Shown: positions 1-15,100 of the stretch, in pieces
How positions within the stretch are numbered: position 1 is the stretch's first letter
Layout: each line of letters begins with the position of its first letter
Translations under genes and position numbers: made by a program
Origin: Archivesica marissinica
Lineage: Eukaryota; Mollusca; Bivalvia; Venerida; Vesicomyidae
Reading direction: 5' to 3'
DNA length: 64,000 nt
Assembly (NCBI GenBank): GCA_014843695.1
Contig: CM026391.1
Location: 36,205,711-36,269,710, forward strand
The notes under the pieces: model-generated
What the model saw: the letters and a program-made list of their open reading frames with translations, nothing else
The model's database searches: none
What the model was told of the DNA's origin: nothing

Positions 1-404
1 ATATTTAGATATATGGATGGGTTTTCCAGTTCTAAACGTAGCCTATGTAATGTTGAATGTCTCTTTCAACGAATTTCATCATGTTTTAAACTATTTCTGA
101 ACACAACTGTAATTTACATTATACTTGTGTAATATAGATATGATTGATAATGAAACATATACTTGTGATTAGGTTACAGTTTTATTGTCTTCTAACCTAT
201 ATAGAACTGCTTGTGTGTTATGCTAGTTTTTTAGTTAGCTTAGCTACCGGCTGCCAATAAGAGCCCGACAGCTTACTTGGGGTCTGGACAAATAGTTTCG
301 GGTTCAAAACCAAAAAACTAAACAAAACATGTTTTTAAGAACACTATGATACACTTGACACTATACATACACGTTTTTAGGCCATTCCAAGAATGACACA
401 CCGT

Positions 405-716
405 GTGTTTTTACGTTATGTTATCGTCGCTATCGGTTGCCCATATGAGCGACGTCTCCTGAAGAGATTAGTAATTTTAGATTTTGCAGGATAGTACAAT
501 GATACAGACAGAGACCCATTCCAGAGTCTCCTCTGGTTCTTTTACGTGGACGGTGTAGAGCACCGACACGAGACCTCGGTTTAACGTCCCATCTGAAAGA
601 CTGTTAATTGTATTAGGGTCAGACGGGGGATCGAACCTGCGATCCCTGGATTACCAGTCCAGCATGTTACCACTGGACTACAGATCCGTCTGTGAACCAC
701 TGCGCTAATCGGACAG
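405..716 (-). mobile_element. tRNA-derived SINE, minus-strand copy
   Basis: Exact inverted counterpart of the element at 54908-55219. The reverse complement carries an internal pol III A box at 670-680 (TAGTCCAGTGG) and a B box at 627-637 (GGTTCGATCCC class). Between them lies a 5-bp anticodon-type stem CTGGA/TCCAG whose loop places GGT (Thr-like) at the anticodon. A non-tRNA body follows. The outer limits are approximate. Confidence 0.6.
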
Positions 717-1133
717 CCAATATATAGCAGTTATTATACTATTACTCGTAAATTTGTGTATACCACACTTTGCCATAGGCAGCAGTCTTGCAAATTACCA
801 GAACAACTTGTTTATTGTAAATAAGTGTGCCATGAAGTGACATGCGCTACTGATTGATTGTGCTGGTCACTGATCGGAATACACCGATTGTGATTACCAG
901 AAGTGTGACCGTCTCCTTGACTAGTAGTCAGTGATACAATGAGTTAATCTAGTTATCTACTTATACTCAATAATATGCAATATAAGTAATAACTTAATGG
1001 TCACGGGTTCGGGCCACTCTCAGACCGCGTCTCTTATATGAACAAGTTGGCAGTTTCTTACGGAGGTTGGCTAAGTACTTGTTAAACGCTGGAGCCTGTC
1101 CAGGAAAGCTGCTGTATAGGTAAACTGTCACCG

Positions 1134-1600
1134 TCACTATTGTGGCAATATGTATAGTCAAGCAAGTTTAAAATTGACACCCCGTCAATATTGTGGCTAT
1201 ATATAAAGTCAAGCAAGTTTAAAATGGACACACAGTCACTATTGTGGCTATATATATAGTCAAGCAAGTTTATAATTGACACCCCGTCACTATTGTGGCT
1301 ATATATATAGTCAAGCAAGTTTAAAATGGACACACAGTCACTATTGTGGCTATATATAAAGTCAAGCAAGTTTAAAATGGACACCCCGTCAATATTGTGG
1401 CTATATATATATAGTCAAGCAAGTTTAAAATGGACACCCCGTCAATATTGTGGCTATATATATAGTCAAGCAAGTTTAAAATGGACACCCCGTCAATATT
1501 GTGGCTAAATATATAGTCAAGCAAGTTTAAAATGGACACCTCGTCAATATTGTGGCTTTATATATAGTCAAGCAAGTTTAAAATGGACACCTCGTCACTA
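1134..1600. repeat. 51-bp minisatellite, about nine copies
   Basis: The landmark TGTGGCTATATA recurs every 51 bp (for example at 1192, 1243 and 1294). Each unit also has GTCAAGCAAGTTTAAAATGG and an ACACCCCGTCAATA-type segment. Units differ in the length of the TATATA run and by CCCCG/CACAG variants. Because 51 is a multiple of three, short 17-residue-periodic open frames appear on both strands; these are not genes. Confidence 0.92.
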
Positions 1601-4600
1601 TCAATACTATTATACTATATACTATATGTATTCACATCGGCTCGGTAAAAAACATTCTCTGCTTTTTAAATCACATAGTGCAGTGAGCGTAATGTACCGA
1701 CACTGTTCTACAGTAAACATAGTGCAGTGAGCGTAGTGTACCGACAGTCCTACAGTAAACATAGTGCAGTGAGCGTAGTGTACCGACACTGTCCTACAGT
1801 AAATATAGTGCAGTAATCGTAATGTACCGACATTGTCATACAGTAAACATAGTGCAGTGAGCGTAATGTACCGACACTGTCCTACAGTAAACATAGTGCA
1901 GTAATCGTAATGTACCGACACTGTCCTACAGTAAACATAGTGCAGTGAGCGTAGTGTACCGACAATGTCCTACAGTAAACATAGTGCAGTAATCGTAATG
2001 TACCGACACTGTCATACAGTAAACATAGTGCAGTGAGCGTAGTGTACCGACAGTCCTACAGTAAACATAGTGCAGAGAGCGTAGTGTACCGACAGTCCTA
2101 CAGTAAACATAGTGCAGTAATCGTAATGTACCGACACTGTCATACAGTAAACATAGTGCAGTGAGCGTAATGTACCGACACTATCATACAGTAAACATAG
2201 TGCAGTGAGCGTAGTGTACCGACAGTACTACAGTACACATAGTGCAGTAATCGTAATGTACCGACACTGTCCTACAGTAAACATAGTGCAGTGAGCGTAA
2301 TGTACCGACACTGTCCTACAGTAAACATAGTGCAGTAATCGTAATGTACCGAAACTGTCCTACAGTAAACATAGTGCAGTGAGCGTAATGTACCGACACT
2401 GCCCTACAGTAAACATAGTGCAGTAATCGTAATGTACCGACACTGGCATACAGTAAGCATAGTGCAGTGAGCGTAATGTACCGACACTGTCATACAGTAA
2501 ACAGAGTGCAGTGAGCGTAATGTACCGACACTGTCATACAGAAAACATAGTGCAGTAATCGTAATGTACCGACACAGTCATACAGTAAACATAGTGCAGT
2601 AATCGTAATGTACCGGCACTGTCATACAGTAAACATAGTGCAATGAGCGTAGTGTACCGACACTGGCATACAGTAAACATAGTGCAGTAATCGTAATGTA
2701 CCGACACTGTCATACAGTAAACATAGTGCAGTGAGCGTAGTGTACCGACACTGTCCTACAGTAAACATAGTGCAGTGAGCGTAGTGTACCGACACTGGCA
2801 TACAGTAAACATAGTGCAGTAATCGTAATGTACCGACACTGGCATACAGTAAACATAGTGCAGTAATCGTAATGTACCGACACGGTCATACAGTAAACAT
2901 AGTGCAGTAATCGTAATGTACCGACACTGTCATACAGTAAACATAGTGCAGTAATCGTAATGTACCGACACTGTCATACAGTACACATAGTGCAGTGAGC
3001 GTAATGTAACGACACTGTCCTACAGTAAACATAGTGCAGTGAGCGTAGTGTACCGACACTGTCCTATAGTAAACATAGTGCAGTGAGCGTCATGTACCGA
3101 CACTGTCCTACAGTAAACATAGTGCAGTGAGCGTCATGTACCGACACTGTCCTACAGTAAACATAGTGCAGTGAGCGTAGTGTACCGACACTGTCCTACA
3201 GTAAACATAGTGCAGTAATCGTAATGTACCGACACTGGCATACAGTAAACATAGTGCAGTGAGCATAATGTACCGACACTGTCATACAGTAAACATAGTG
3301 CAGTGAGCGTAATGTACCGACACTGTCCTACAGTAAATATAGTGCAGTAATCGTAATGTACCGACACTGGCATACAGTAAGCATAGTGCAGTGAGCGTAA
3401 TGTACCGACACTGTCATACAGTAAACATAGTGCAGTGAGTGTAATGTACCGACACTGTCATACAGTAAACATAGTGCAGTGAGCGTAATGTACCGACACT
3501 GTCATACAGTAAACATAGTGCAGTGAGCGTAATGTACCGACACTGTCATACAGAAAACATAGTGCAGTGAGCGTAGTGTACCGACACTGTCCTATAGTAA
3601 ACATAGTGCAGTGAGCGTAATGTACCGACACTGACCTACAGTAAACATAGTGCAGTGAGCGTAGTGTACCGACACTGGCATACAGTAAACATAGTGCAGT
3701 AATCGTAATGTACCGACACTGGCATACAGTAAACATAGTGCAGTAATCGTAATGTACCGACACGGTCATACAGTAAGCATAGTGCAGTAATCGTAATGTA
3801 CCGACACTGTCATACAGTACACATAGTGCATTGATCGTAATGTACCGACACTGTCCTACAGTAAACATAGTGCAGTAATCGTAATGTACCGACACTGTCA
3901 TACAGTAAACATAGTGCACTGAGCGTAATGTACCGACACTGTCATACAGTAAACATAATGCAGTGAGCGTAGTGTACCGACACTGTCCTACAGTAAATAT
4001 AATGCAGTGAGCGTAATGTACCAACACTGTCATACAGTAAACATAGTGCAGTGAGCGTAGTGCACCGACACTTTCATACAGTAAACATAGTGCAGTAATC
4101 GTAATGTATCGAGACTGGCATGCAGTAAACATAGTGCAGTGAGCGTAATGTACCGACACTGTCATACAGTAAACATAATGCAGTGAACGTAATGTACCGA
4201 CACTGTCATACAGTAAACATAGTGCAGTGAGCGTAATGTACCGACACTGTCATACAGTAAACATAGTGCAGTGAGCGTAATGTACCGACACTGTCCTACA
4301 GTAAATATAGTGCAGTGAGCGTAATGTACCGACACTGTCCTACAGTAAACATAGTGCACTGAGCGTAATTTACCGACATTGTCATACAGTAAACATAGTG
4401 CACTGAGCGTAATGTACCGACACTGTCATACAGTAAACATAATGCAGTGAGCGTAATGTACCGACACTGTCCTACAGTAAACATAGTGCAGTAATCGTAA
4501 TGTACCGAAACTGTCCTACAGTAAACATAGTGCAGTGAGCGTAATGTACCGACACTGCCCTACAGTAAACATAGTGCAGTAATCGTAATGTACCGACACT

Positions 4601-7266
4601 GTCATACAGTAAGCATAGTGCAGTGAGCGTAATGTACCGACACTGTCATACAGTAAACAGAGTGCAGTGAGCGTAATGTACCGACACTGTCATACAGAAA
4701 ACATAGTGCAGTAATCGTAATGTACCGACACTGTCATACAGTAAACATAGTGCAGTGATCGTAATGTACCGACACTGTCATACAGTAAACATAGTGCAGT
4801 GAGCGTAGTGTACCGACACTGTCATACAGTAAACATAGTGCAGTGATCGTAATGTACCGACACTGTCATACAGTAAACATAGTGCAGTGAGCGTAATGTA
4901 CCGACACTGTCCTACAGTAAACATAGTGCAGTGAGCGTAGTGTACCGACACTGTCATACAGTAAACATAGTGCAGTGATCGTAATGTACCGACACTGTCA
5001 TACAGTAAACATAGTGCAGTGAGCGTAATGTACCGACACTGTCATACAGTAAACATAGTGCAGTGAGCGTAATGTACCGACACTGTCATACAGTAAACAT
5101 AGTGCAGTGAGCGTAATGTACCGACACTGTCATACAGTAAACATAGTGCAGTGAGCGTAATGTACCGACACTGTCATACAGTAAACATAGTGCAGTGAGC
5201 GTAGTGTACCGACACTGTCATACAGTAAACATAGTGCAGTGATCGTAATGTACCGACACTGTCCTACAGTAAACATAGTGCAGTGAGCGTAGTGTACCGA
5301 CACTGTCATACAGTAAACATAGTCAGTGAGCGTAGTGTACCGACACTGTCATACAGTAAACATAGTGCAGTGATCGTAATGTACCGACACTGTCCTAAGT
5401 AAACATAGTGCAGTGACATACCACAGCATACAGTAAACATAGTGCAGTGAGCGTAATGTACCGACACTGTCCTACAGTAAACATAGTGCAGTGAGCGTAA
5501 TGTACCGACACTGTCATACAGTAAACATAGTGCAGTGATCGTAATGTACCGACACTGTCCTACAGTAAACATAGTGCAGTGAGCGTAGTGTACCACACTG
5601 TCATACAGTAAACATAGTGCAGTGAGCGTAGTGTACCGACACTGTCATACAGTAAACATAGTGCAGTGAGCGTAATGTACCGACACTGTCATACAGTAAA
5701 CATAGTGCAGTGAGCGTAATGTACCGACACTGTCCTACAGTAAACATAGTGCAGTGAGCGTAGTGTACCGGCATTGTCATACAGTAAACATAGTGCAGTG
5801 ATCGTAATGTACCGACACTGTCCTACAGTAAACATAGTGCAGTGAGCGTAATGTACCGACACTGTCATACAGTAAACATAGTGCAGTGAGCGTAATGTAC
5901 CGACACTGTCATACAGTAACATAGTGCAGTGAGCGTAATGTACCGACACTGTCATACAGTAAACATAGTGCAGTGATCGTAATGTACCGACACTGTCATA
6001 CAGTAAACATAGTGCAGTGATCGTAATGTACCGACACTGTCATACAGTAAACATAGTGCAGTGAGCGTAATGTACCGACACTGTCATACAGTAAACATAG
6101 TGCAGTGAGCGTAATGTACCGACACTGTCATACAGTAAACATAGTGCAGTGAGCGTAATGTACCGACACTGTCATACAGTAAACATAGTGCAGTGAGCGT
6201 AATGTACCGACACTGTCATACAGTAAACATAGTGCAGTGAGCGTAATGTACCGACACTGTCATACAGTAAACATAGTGCAGTGATCGTAATGTACCGACA
6301 CTGTCCTACAGTAAACATAGTGCAGTGAGCGTAATGTACCGACACTGTCATACAGTAAACATAGTGCAGTGAGCGTAATGTACCGACACTGTCCTACAGT
6401 AAACATAGTGCAGTGAGCGTAATGTACCGACACTGTCCTACAGTAAACATAGTGCAGTGAGCGTAATGTACCGACACTGTCCTACAGTAAACATAGTGCA
6501 CTGAGCGTAATGTACCGACACTGTCCTACAGTAAACATAGTGCAGTGAATGTAATGTACCGACACAGTCCTACAGTAAACATAGTGCAGTGAGCTTAATG
6601 TACCGACACTGTCCTACAGTAAACATAGTGCACTGAGCGTAATGTACCGACATTGTCCTACAGTAAACATAGTGCAGTGAGCGTAATGTACCGACACTGT
6701 CATGCAGTAAACATAGTGCAGTGAACGTAATGTACCGACACTGTCATACAGTAAACATAGTGCAGTGATCGTAATGTACCGACACTGTCATACAGAAAAC
6801 ATAGTGCAGTGAGCGTAGTGTACCGACACTGTCCTACAGTAAACATAGTGCAGTGAGCGTAATGTACCGACACTGTCATCAGTAAACATAGTGCAGTACG
6901 TAATGTACGACACTGTCATACAGTAAACATATGCAGTACGTAATGTACCGACACTGTCATACAGAAAACATAGTGCAGTGAGCGTAGTGTACCGACACTG
7001 TTCTACAGTAAACATAGTGCAGTGAGCGTAATGTACCGACACTGTCATACAGTAAACATAGTGCAGTGAGCGTAATGTACCGACACTGTCATACAGTAAA
7101 CATAGTGCAGTGAGCGTAATGTACCGACACTGTCCTACAGTAAACATAGTGCAGTGAGCGTAATGTACCGACACTGTCATACAGTAAACATAGTGCAGTG
7201 AGCGTAGTGTACCGACACCATCATACAGTAAACATAGTGCAGTGAGCATAATGTACCGACACTGTC

Positions 7267-9116
7267 CTACAGTAAACATAGTGCAGTGATCGTAATGTAC
7301 CGACACTGTCCTACAGTAAACATAGTGCAGTGAGCGTAATTGACCGACACTGTCCTACAGTAAACATAGTGCAGTGAGCGTAATTGACCGACACTGTCAT
7401 ACAGTAAACATAGTGCAGTGATCGTAATGTACCGACACTTTCCTACAGTAAACATAGTGCAGTGAGCGTAATTGACCGACACTGTCATACAGTAAACATA
7501 GTGCAGTGAGCGTAATGTACCGACACTGTCATACAGTAAACATAGTGCAGTCAGCGTAATGTACCGACACTGTCCTACAGTAAACAAAATGCAGTGAGCG
7601 TAGTGTACCGACACTGTCATACAGTAAACATAGTGCAGTGATCGTAGTGTACCGACACTGTCATACAGTAAACATAGTGCAGTGAGCGTAATGTACCGAC
7701 ACTGTCCTACAGTAAACATAGTGCAGTGAGCGTAATGTACCGACACTGTCATACAGTAAACATAGTACAGTGAGAGTAGTGTACCGACACTGTCATACAG
7801 TAAACATAGTACAGTGAGCGTAGTGTACCGACACTGTCATACAGTAAACATAGTGCAGTGAGCGTAGTGTACCGACACTGTCATACAGTAAACATAGTGC
7901 AGTGATCGTAATGTACCGACACTGTCCTACAGTAAACATAGTGCAGTGAGCGTAGTGTACCGACACTGTCCTACAGTAAACATAGTGCAGTGAGCGTAGT
8001 GTACCGGCACTGTCATACAGTAAACATAGTGCAGTGATCGTAATGTACCGACACTGTCCTAGAGTAAACATAGTGCAGTGAGCGTAATGTACCGACACTG
8101 TCATACAGTAAACATAGTGCAGTGAGCGTAATGTACCGACACTGTCATACAGTAAACATAGTGCAGTGAGCGTAATGTACCGACACTGTCATACAGTAAA
8201 CATAGTGCAGTGATCGTAGTGTACCGACACTGTCATACAGTAAACATAGTGCAGTGATCGTAATGTACCGACACTGTCCTACAGTAAACATAGTGCAGTG
8301 AGCGTAGTGTACCGACACTGTCATACAGTAAACATAGTATAGTGAGCGTAGTGTACCGACACTGTCATACAGTAAACATAGTGCAGTGAGCGTAATGTAC
8401 CGACACTGTCATACAGTAAACATAGTGCAGTGATCGTAATGTACCGACACTGTCATACAGTAAACATAGTGCAGTGAGCGTAATGTACCGACACTGTCAT
8501 ACAGTAAACATAGTGCAGTAATCGTAATGTACCGACACTGACATACAGTAAACATAGTGCAGTGAGCGTAATGTACCGACACTGTCATACAGTAAACATA
8601 GTGCAGTGATCGTAATGTACCGACACTGTCCTACAGTAAACATAGTGCACTGAGCGTAATGTACCAACATTGTCCTACAGTAAACATAGAGCAGTGAGCG
8701 TAATGTACCGACACTGTCATACAGTAAACATAGTGCAGTGAACGTAATGTACCGACACTGTCATACAGTAAACATAGTGCAGTGATCGTAATGTACCGAC
8801 ACATTCCTACAGTAAACATAGTGCAGTGAGCGTAATTGACCGACACTGTCATACAGTAAACATAGTGCAGTGAGCGTAATGTACCGACACTGTCATACAG
8901 TAAACATAGTGCAGTCAGCGTAATGTACCGACACTGTCCTACAGTAAACAAAATGCAGTGAGCGTAGTGTACCGACACTGTCATACAGTAAACATAGTGC
9001 AGTGATCGTAGTGTACCGACACTGTCATACAGTAAACATAGTGCAGTGAGCGTAATGTACCGACACTGTCCTACAGTAAACATAGTGCAGTGAGCGTAAT
9101 GTACCGACACTGTCAT
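7267..9116 (-). repeat. Higher-order repeat pair in the left array
   Basis: The variant patterns at 7267-7752 and 8631-9116 are nearly the same and are offset by 1364 bp, exactly 31 monomers. Further along, 10210-10779 and 12014-12583 repeat at 1804 bp, exactly 41 monomers. Multi-monomer blocks have therefore been duplicated as units, as in higher-order satellite repeats. Confidence 0.8.
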
Positions 9117-12100
9117 ACAGTAAACATAGTACAGTGAGAGTAGTGTACCGACACTGTCATACAGTAAACATAGTACAGTGAGCGTAGTGTACCGACACTG
9201 TCATACAGTAAGCATAGTGCAGTGAGCGTAGTGTACCGGCATTGTCATACAGTAAACATAGTGCAGTGATCGTAATGTACCGACACTGTCCTAGAGTAAA
9301 CATAGTGCAGTGAGCGTAGTGTACCTACACTGTCATACAGTAAACATAGTGCAGTGAGCGTAATGTACCGACACTGTCCTACAGAAAACATAGTGCAGTG
9401 ATCGTAATGTACCGACACTGTCATACAGTAAACATAGTGCAGTGAGCGTAATGTACCGACACGGTCATACAGTAAACATTGTGCAGTAATCGTAATGTAC
9501 CGACACTGACATACAGTAAACATAGTGCAGTGAGCGTAATGTACCGACACTGTCATACAGTAAACATAGTGCAGTGAGCGTAATGTACCGACACTGTCAT
9601 ACAGTAAACATAGTGCAGTGATCGTAATGTACCGACACTGTCATAGAGTAAACATAGTGCAGTAATCGTAATGTACCGACACTGACATACAGTAAACATA
9701 GTGCAGTGAGCGTAATGTACCGACACTGTCATACAGTAAACATAGTGCAGTGATCGTAATGTACCGACACTGTCCTACAGTAAACATAGAGCACTGAGCG
9801 TAATGTACCGACACTGTCATACAGTAAACATAGTGCAGTGAGCGTAATGTACCGACACTGTCATACAGTAAACATAGTGCAGTGAGCTATGTACCGACAC
9901 TGCCTACAGTAAACATAGTGCAGTGAGCGTAATGTACCGACACTGTCCTACAGTAAACATAGTGCAGTGAGCGTAATGTACCGACACTGTCCTACAGTAA
10001 ACATAGTGCACTGAGCGTAATGTACCGACACTGTCCTACAGTAAACATAGTGCAGTGAATGTAATGTACCGACACAGTCCTACAGTAAACATAGTGCAGT
10101 GAGCTTAATGTACCGACACTGTCCTACAGTAAACATAGTGCACTGAGCGTAATGTACCGACATTGTCCTACAGTAAACATAGTGCAGTGAGCGTAATGTA
10201 CCGACACTGTCATGCAGTAAACATAGTGCAGTGAACGTAATGTACCGACACTGTCATACAGTAAACATAGTGCAGTGATCGTAATGTACCGACACTGTCA
10301 TACAGAAAACATAGTGCAGTGAGCGTAGTGTACCGACACTGTTCTACAGTAAACATAGTGCAGTGAGCGTAATGTACCGACACTGTCATACAGTAAACAT
10401 AGTGCAGTGAGCGTAATGTACCGACACTGTCATACAGTAAACATAGTGCAGTGAGCGTAATGTACCGACACTGTCCTACAGTAAACATAGTGCAGTGAGC
10501 GTAATGTACCGACACTGTCATACAGTAAACATAGTGCAGTGAGCGTAGTGTACCGACACCATCATACAGTAAACATAGTGCAGTGAGCATAATGTACCGA
10601 CACTGTCCTACAGTAAACATAGTGCAGTGATCGTAATGTACCGACACTGTCCTACAGTAAACATAGTGCAGTGAGCGTAATTGACCGACACTGTCATACA
10701 GTAAACATAGTGCAGTGAGCTTAATGTACCGACACTGTCCTACAGTAAACATAGTGCAGTGAGCGTAATGTACCGACATTGTCCTACAGTAAACATAGTG
10801 CAGTGAGCGTAATGTACCGACACTGTCCTACAGTAAACATAGTGCCATGAGCGTAATGTACCGACACTGTCCTACAGTAAACATAGTGCAGTGAATGTAA
10901 TGTACCGACACAGTCCTAGAGTAAACATAGTGCAGTGAGCTTAATGTACCGACACTGTCCTACAGTAAACATAGTGCACTTAGCGTAATGTACCGACATT
11001 GTCCTATAGTAAACATAGTGCAGTGAGCGTAATGTACCGACACTGTCATGCAGTAAAAATAGTGCAGTGAACGTAATGTACCGACACTGTCATACAGTAA
11101 ACATAGTGCAGTGATCGTAATGTACCGACACTGTCATACAGAAAACATAGTGCAGTGAGCGTAGTGTACCGACACTGTTCTACAGTAAACATAGTGCAGT
11201 GAGCGTAATTTACCGACACTGTCATACAGTAAACATAGTGCAGTGAGCGTAATGTACAGACACTGTCATACAGTAAACATACTGCAGTGAGCGTAATGTA
11301 CCGACACTGTCCTACAGTAAACATAGTGCAGTGAGCGTAATGTACCGACACTGTCATACAGTAAACATAGTGCAGTGAGCGTAGTGTACCGACACCATCA
11401 TACAGTAAACATAGTGCAGTGAGCATAATGTACCGACACTGTCCTACAGTAAACATAGTGCAGTGATCGTAATGTACCGACACTGTCCTACAGTAAACAT
11501 AGTGCAGTGAGCGTAATTGACAGACACTGTCATACAGTAAACATAGTGCAGTGATCGTAATGTACCGACACTTTCCTACAGTAAACATAGTGCAGTGAGC
11601 GTAATTGACGGACACTGTCATACAGTAAACATAGGGCAGTGAGCGTAATGTACCGACACTGTCCTACAGTAAACAAAATGCAGTGAGCGTAGTGTACCGA
11701 CACTGTCATACAGTAAACATAGTGCAGTGATCGTAGTGTACCGACACTGTCATACAGTAAACATAGTGCAGTGAGCGTAATGTACCGACATTGTCCTACA
11801 GTAAACATAGTGCAGTGAGCGTAATGTACCGACACTGTCATACAGTAAACATAGTACAGTGAGAGTAGTGTACCGACACTGTCATACAGTAAACATAGTA
11901 CAGTGAGCGTAGTGTACCGACACTGTCATACAGTAAACATAGTGCAGTGAGCGTAGTGTACCGACACTGTCATACAGTAAACATAGTGCAGTGATCGTAA
12001 TGTACCGACACTGTCATGCAGTAAACATAGTGCAGTGAACGTAATGTACCGACACTGTCATACAGTAAACATAGTGCAGTGATCGTAATGTACCGACACT

Positions 12101-15100
12101 GTCATACAGAAAACATAGTGCAGTGAGCGTAGTGTACCGACACTGTTCTACAGTAAACATAGTGCAGTGAGCGTAATGTACCGACACTGTCATACAGTAA
12201 ACATAGTGCAGTGAGCGTAATGTACAGACACTGTCATACAGTAAACATAGTGCAGTGAGCGTAATGTACCGACACTGTCCTACAGTAAACATAGTGCAGT
12301 GAGCGTAATGTACCGACACTGTCATACAGTAAACATAGTGCAGTGAGCGTAGTGTACCGACACCATCATACAGTAAACATAGTGCAGTGAGCATAATGTA
12401 CCGACACTGTCCTACAGTAAACATAGTGCAGTGATCGTAATGTACCGACACTGTCCTACAGTAAACATAGTGCAGTGAGCGTAATTGACCGACACTGTCA
12501 TACAGCAAACATAGTGCAGTGAGCTTAATGTACCGACACTGTCCTACAGTAAACATAGTGCAGTGAGCGTAATGTACCGACATTGTTCTACAGTAAACAT
12601 AGTGCAGTGAGCGTAATGTACCGACACTGTCCTACAGTAAACATAGTGCACTGAGCGTAATGTACCGACACTGTCCTAGAGTAAACATAGTGCAGTGAAT
12701 GTAATGTACCGGCACTGTCCTACAGTAAACATAGTGCAGTGAGCGTAGTGTACCGACACTGTCATACAGTAAACATAGTGCAGTGATCGTAATGTACCGA
12801 CACTGTCCTACAGTAAACATAGTGCAATGAGCGTAATGTACCGACACTGTCCTACAGTAAACATAGTGCAGTCAGCGTAATGTACCGACACTGTCCTACA
12901 GTAAACATAGTGCAGTAATCGTAATGTACCGACACTGTCATATAGTAAACATAGTGTAGTGAGCTTAATGTACCGACACTGTCCTACACTAAACATAGTG
13001 CAGTGATCGTAATGTACCGACACTGTCCTACAGTAAGCATAGTGCAGTGATCGTACTGTACCGACACTGTCCTACAGTAAACATAGTGCACTGAGCGTAA
13101 TGTACCGACACTGTCCTACAGTAAACATAGTGCAGTGAGCGTAGTGTACCGACAATGTCCTACAGTAAACATAGTGCAGTGAGCGTAATGTACCGACACT
13201 GTCCTACTGTAAACATAGTGCAGTGAGCTTAATGTACCGTCACTGTCCTACAGTAAACATAGTGCAGTGATTGTAGTGTACCGACACTGTCCTACAGTAA
13301 GCATAGTGCAGTGATCGAAATGTACCGACACTGTCCTACAGTAAACATAGTGCAGTGAATGTAATGTACAGACACTGTCCTACAGTAAACATAGTGCTGT
13401 GAGCGTAATGTACCGACACTGTCATACAGTAAACATAGTGCAGTGAGCGTAATGTACCGACACTGTCATACAGTAAACATAATGCAGTGAGCGTAATGTA
13501 CCGACACTGTCCTACAGTAAACATAGTGCAGTGAGCCTAATGTACCGACACTGTCCTACAGTAAACATAGTGCAGTGAGCGTAATGTACCGACACTGTCC
13601 TACAGTAAACATAGTGCAGTGAGCGTAGTGTACCGACACTGTCCTACAGTAAACATAGTGCAGTGAGCGTAGTGTACCGACACTGTCATACAGTAAACAT
13701 AGTGCAGTGATCGTAATGTACCGACACTGTCCTACAGTAAACGTAGTGCAGTGAGCGTAGTGTACCGACACTGTCCTACAGTAAACAAAGTGCAGTGAGC
13801 GTAGTGTACCAACACTGTCATACAGTAAACATAGTGCAGTGATCGTAATGTACCGACACTGTCATACAGTAAACATAGTGCAGTGAGCGCAGTGTACCGA
13901 CACTGTCCTACAGTAAACATAGTGCACTGAGCGTAATGTACCGACACTGTCCTACAGTAAACATAGTGCAGTGAGCTTAATGTACCGACACTGTCCTACA
14001 GTAAACATAGTGCAGTGATTGTAGTGTACCGACACTGTCCTACAGTAAGCATAGTGCAGTGATCGAAATGTACCGACACTGTCCTACAGTAAACATAGTG
14101 GACTGAGCGTAATGTACTGACACTGTCCTACAGTAAACATAGTGCAGTTAATGTAATGTACCGACACTGTCCTACAGTAAACATAGTGCTGTGAGCGTAA
14201 TGTACCGACACTGTCATACAGTAAACATAGTGCAGTGAGCGTAATGTACCGACACTGTCATACAGTAAACATAGTGCAGTAATCGTAATGTACCGACACT
14301 GTCCTAGAGTAAACATAGTGCAGTGAGCGTAATGTACCGACACTGTCATATAAGTAAACATAGTGCAGTCAGCGTAATGTACCGACACAGTCCTACAGTA
14401 AACATAGTGCAGTGATCGTAATGTACCGACACTGTCATACAGTAAACATAGTGCAGTGAGCGTAATGTACCGACACTGTCCTACAGTAAACATAGTGCAG
14501 TGAGCGTAATGTACCGACACTGTCCTACAGTAAACATAGTGCAGTGATCGTAATGTACCGACACTGTCATACAGTAAACATAGTGCAGTGAGCGTAATGT
14601 ACCGACACTGTCCTACAGTAAACATAGTGCAGTGATCGTAATGTACCGACACTGTCATACAGTAAACATAGTGCAGTGAGCGTAATGTACCGACACTGTC
14701 CTACAGTAAACATAGTGCAGTGAGCGTAATGTACCGACACTGTCCTACAGTAAACATAGTGCAGTGAGCGTAATGTACCGACACAGTCCTACAGTAAACA
14801 TAGTGCAGTCAGCGTAATGTACCGACACAGTCCTACAGTAAACATAGTGCAGTGAGCGTAATGTACCGACACAGTCTACAGTAAACATAGTGCAGTGAGC
14901 GTAATGTACCGACACTGTCCTACAGTAAACATAGTGCAGTCAGCGTAATGTACCGACACTGTCCTACAGTAAACATAGTGCAGTGAGCGTAATGTACCGA
15001 CACAGTCCTACAGTAAACATAGTGCAGTGAGCGTAATGTACCGACACTGTCCTACAGTAAACATAGTGCAGTCAGCGTAATGTACCGACACAGTCCTACA

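Larger units (their letters stand above)
1..1671. other. Non-tandem flank with no recognisable gene
   Basis: AT-rich DNA bordering the left satellite array. It holds a minus-strand SINE (405-716) and a 51-bp minisatellite (1134-1600), annotated separately. In 1-404 and 717-1133 I see no open frame, splice pattern or RNA gene I can support. The same sequence recurs inverted at 53953-55623, next to the promoter of the E2-like gene. Confidence 0.7.
1..4601 (+). repeat. Left outer arm of a large inverted duplication
   Basis: This segment is the reverse complement of 51023-55623. Position x pairs with 55624-x throughout: 1 with 55623, 720 with 54904, 1621 with 54003, 2401 with 53223, 4501 with 51123. 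I saw no mismatch or indel in the stretches I compared; the first difference I found is a single base at 4602/51022. The arm contains 1671 bp of non-tandem flank and about 2.9 kb of 44-bp satellite. It may extend to the left of the window. Whether it is biological or an assembly fold-back cannot be decided from sequence alone. Confidence 0.93.

Noticed and set aside
301..311. B-box-like GGTTCAAAACC, and another near 1006-1015
   Set aside because: No A box at the right distance and no supporting arms; isolated matches are expected by chance.
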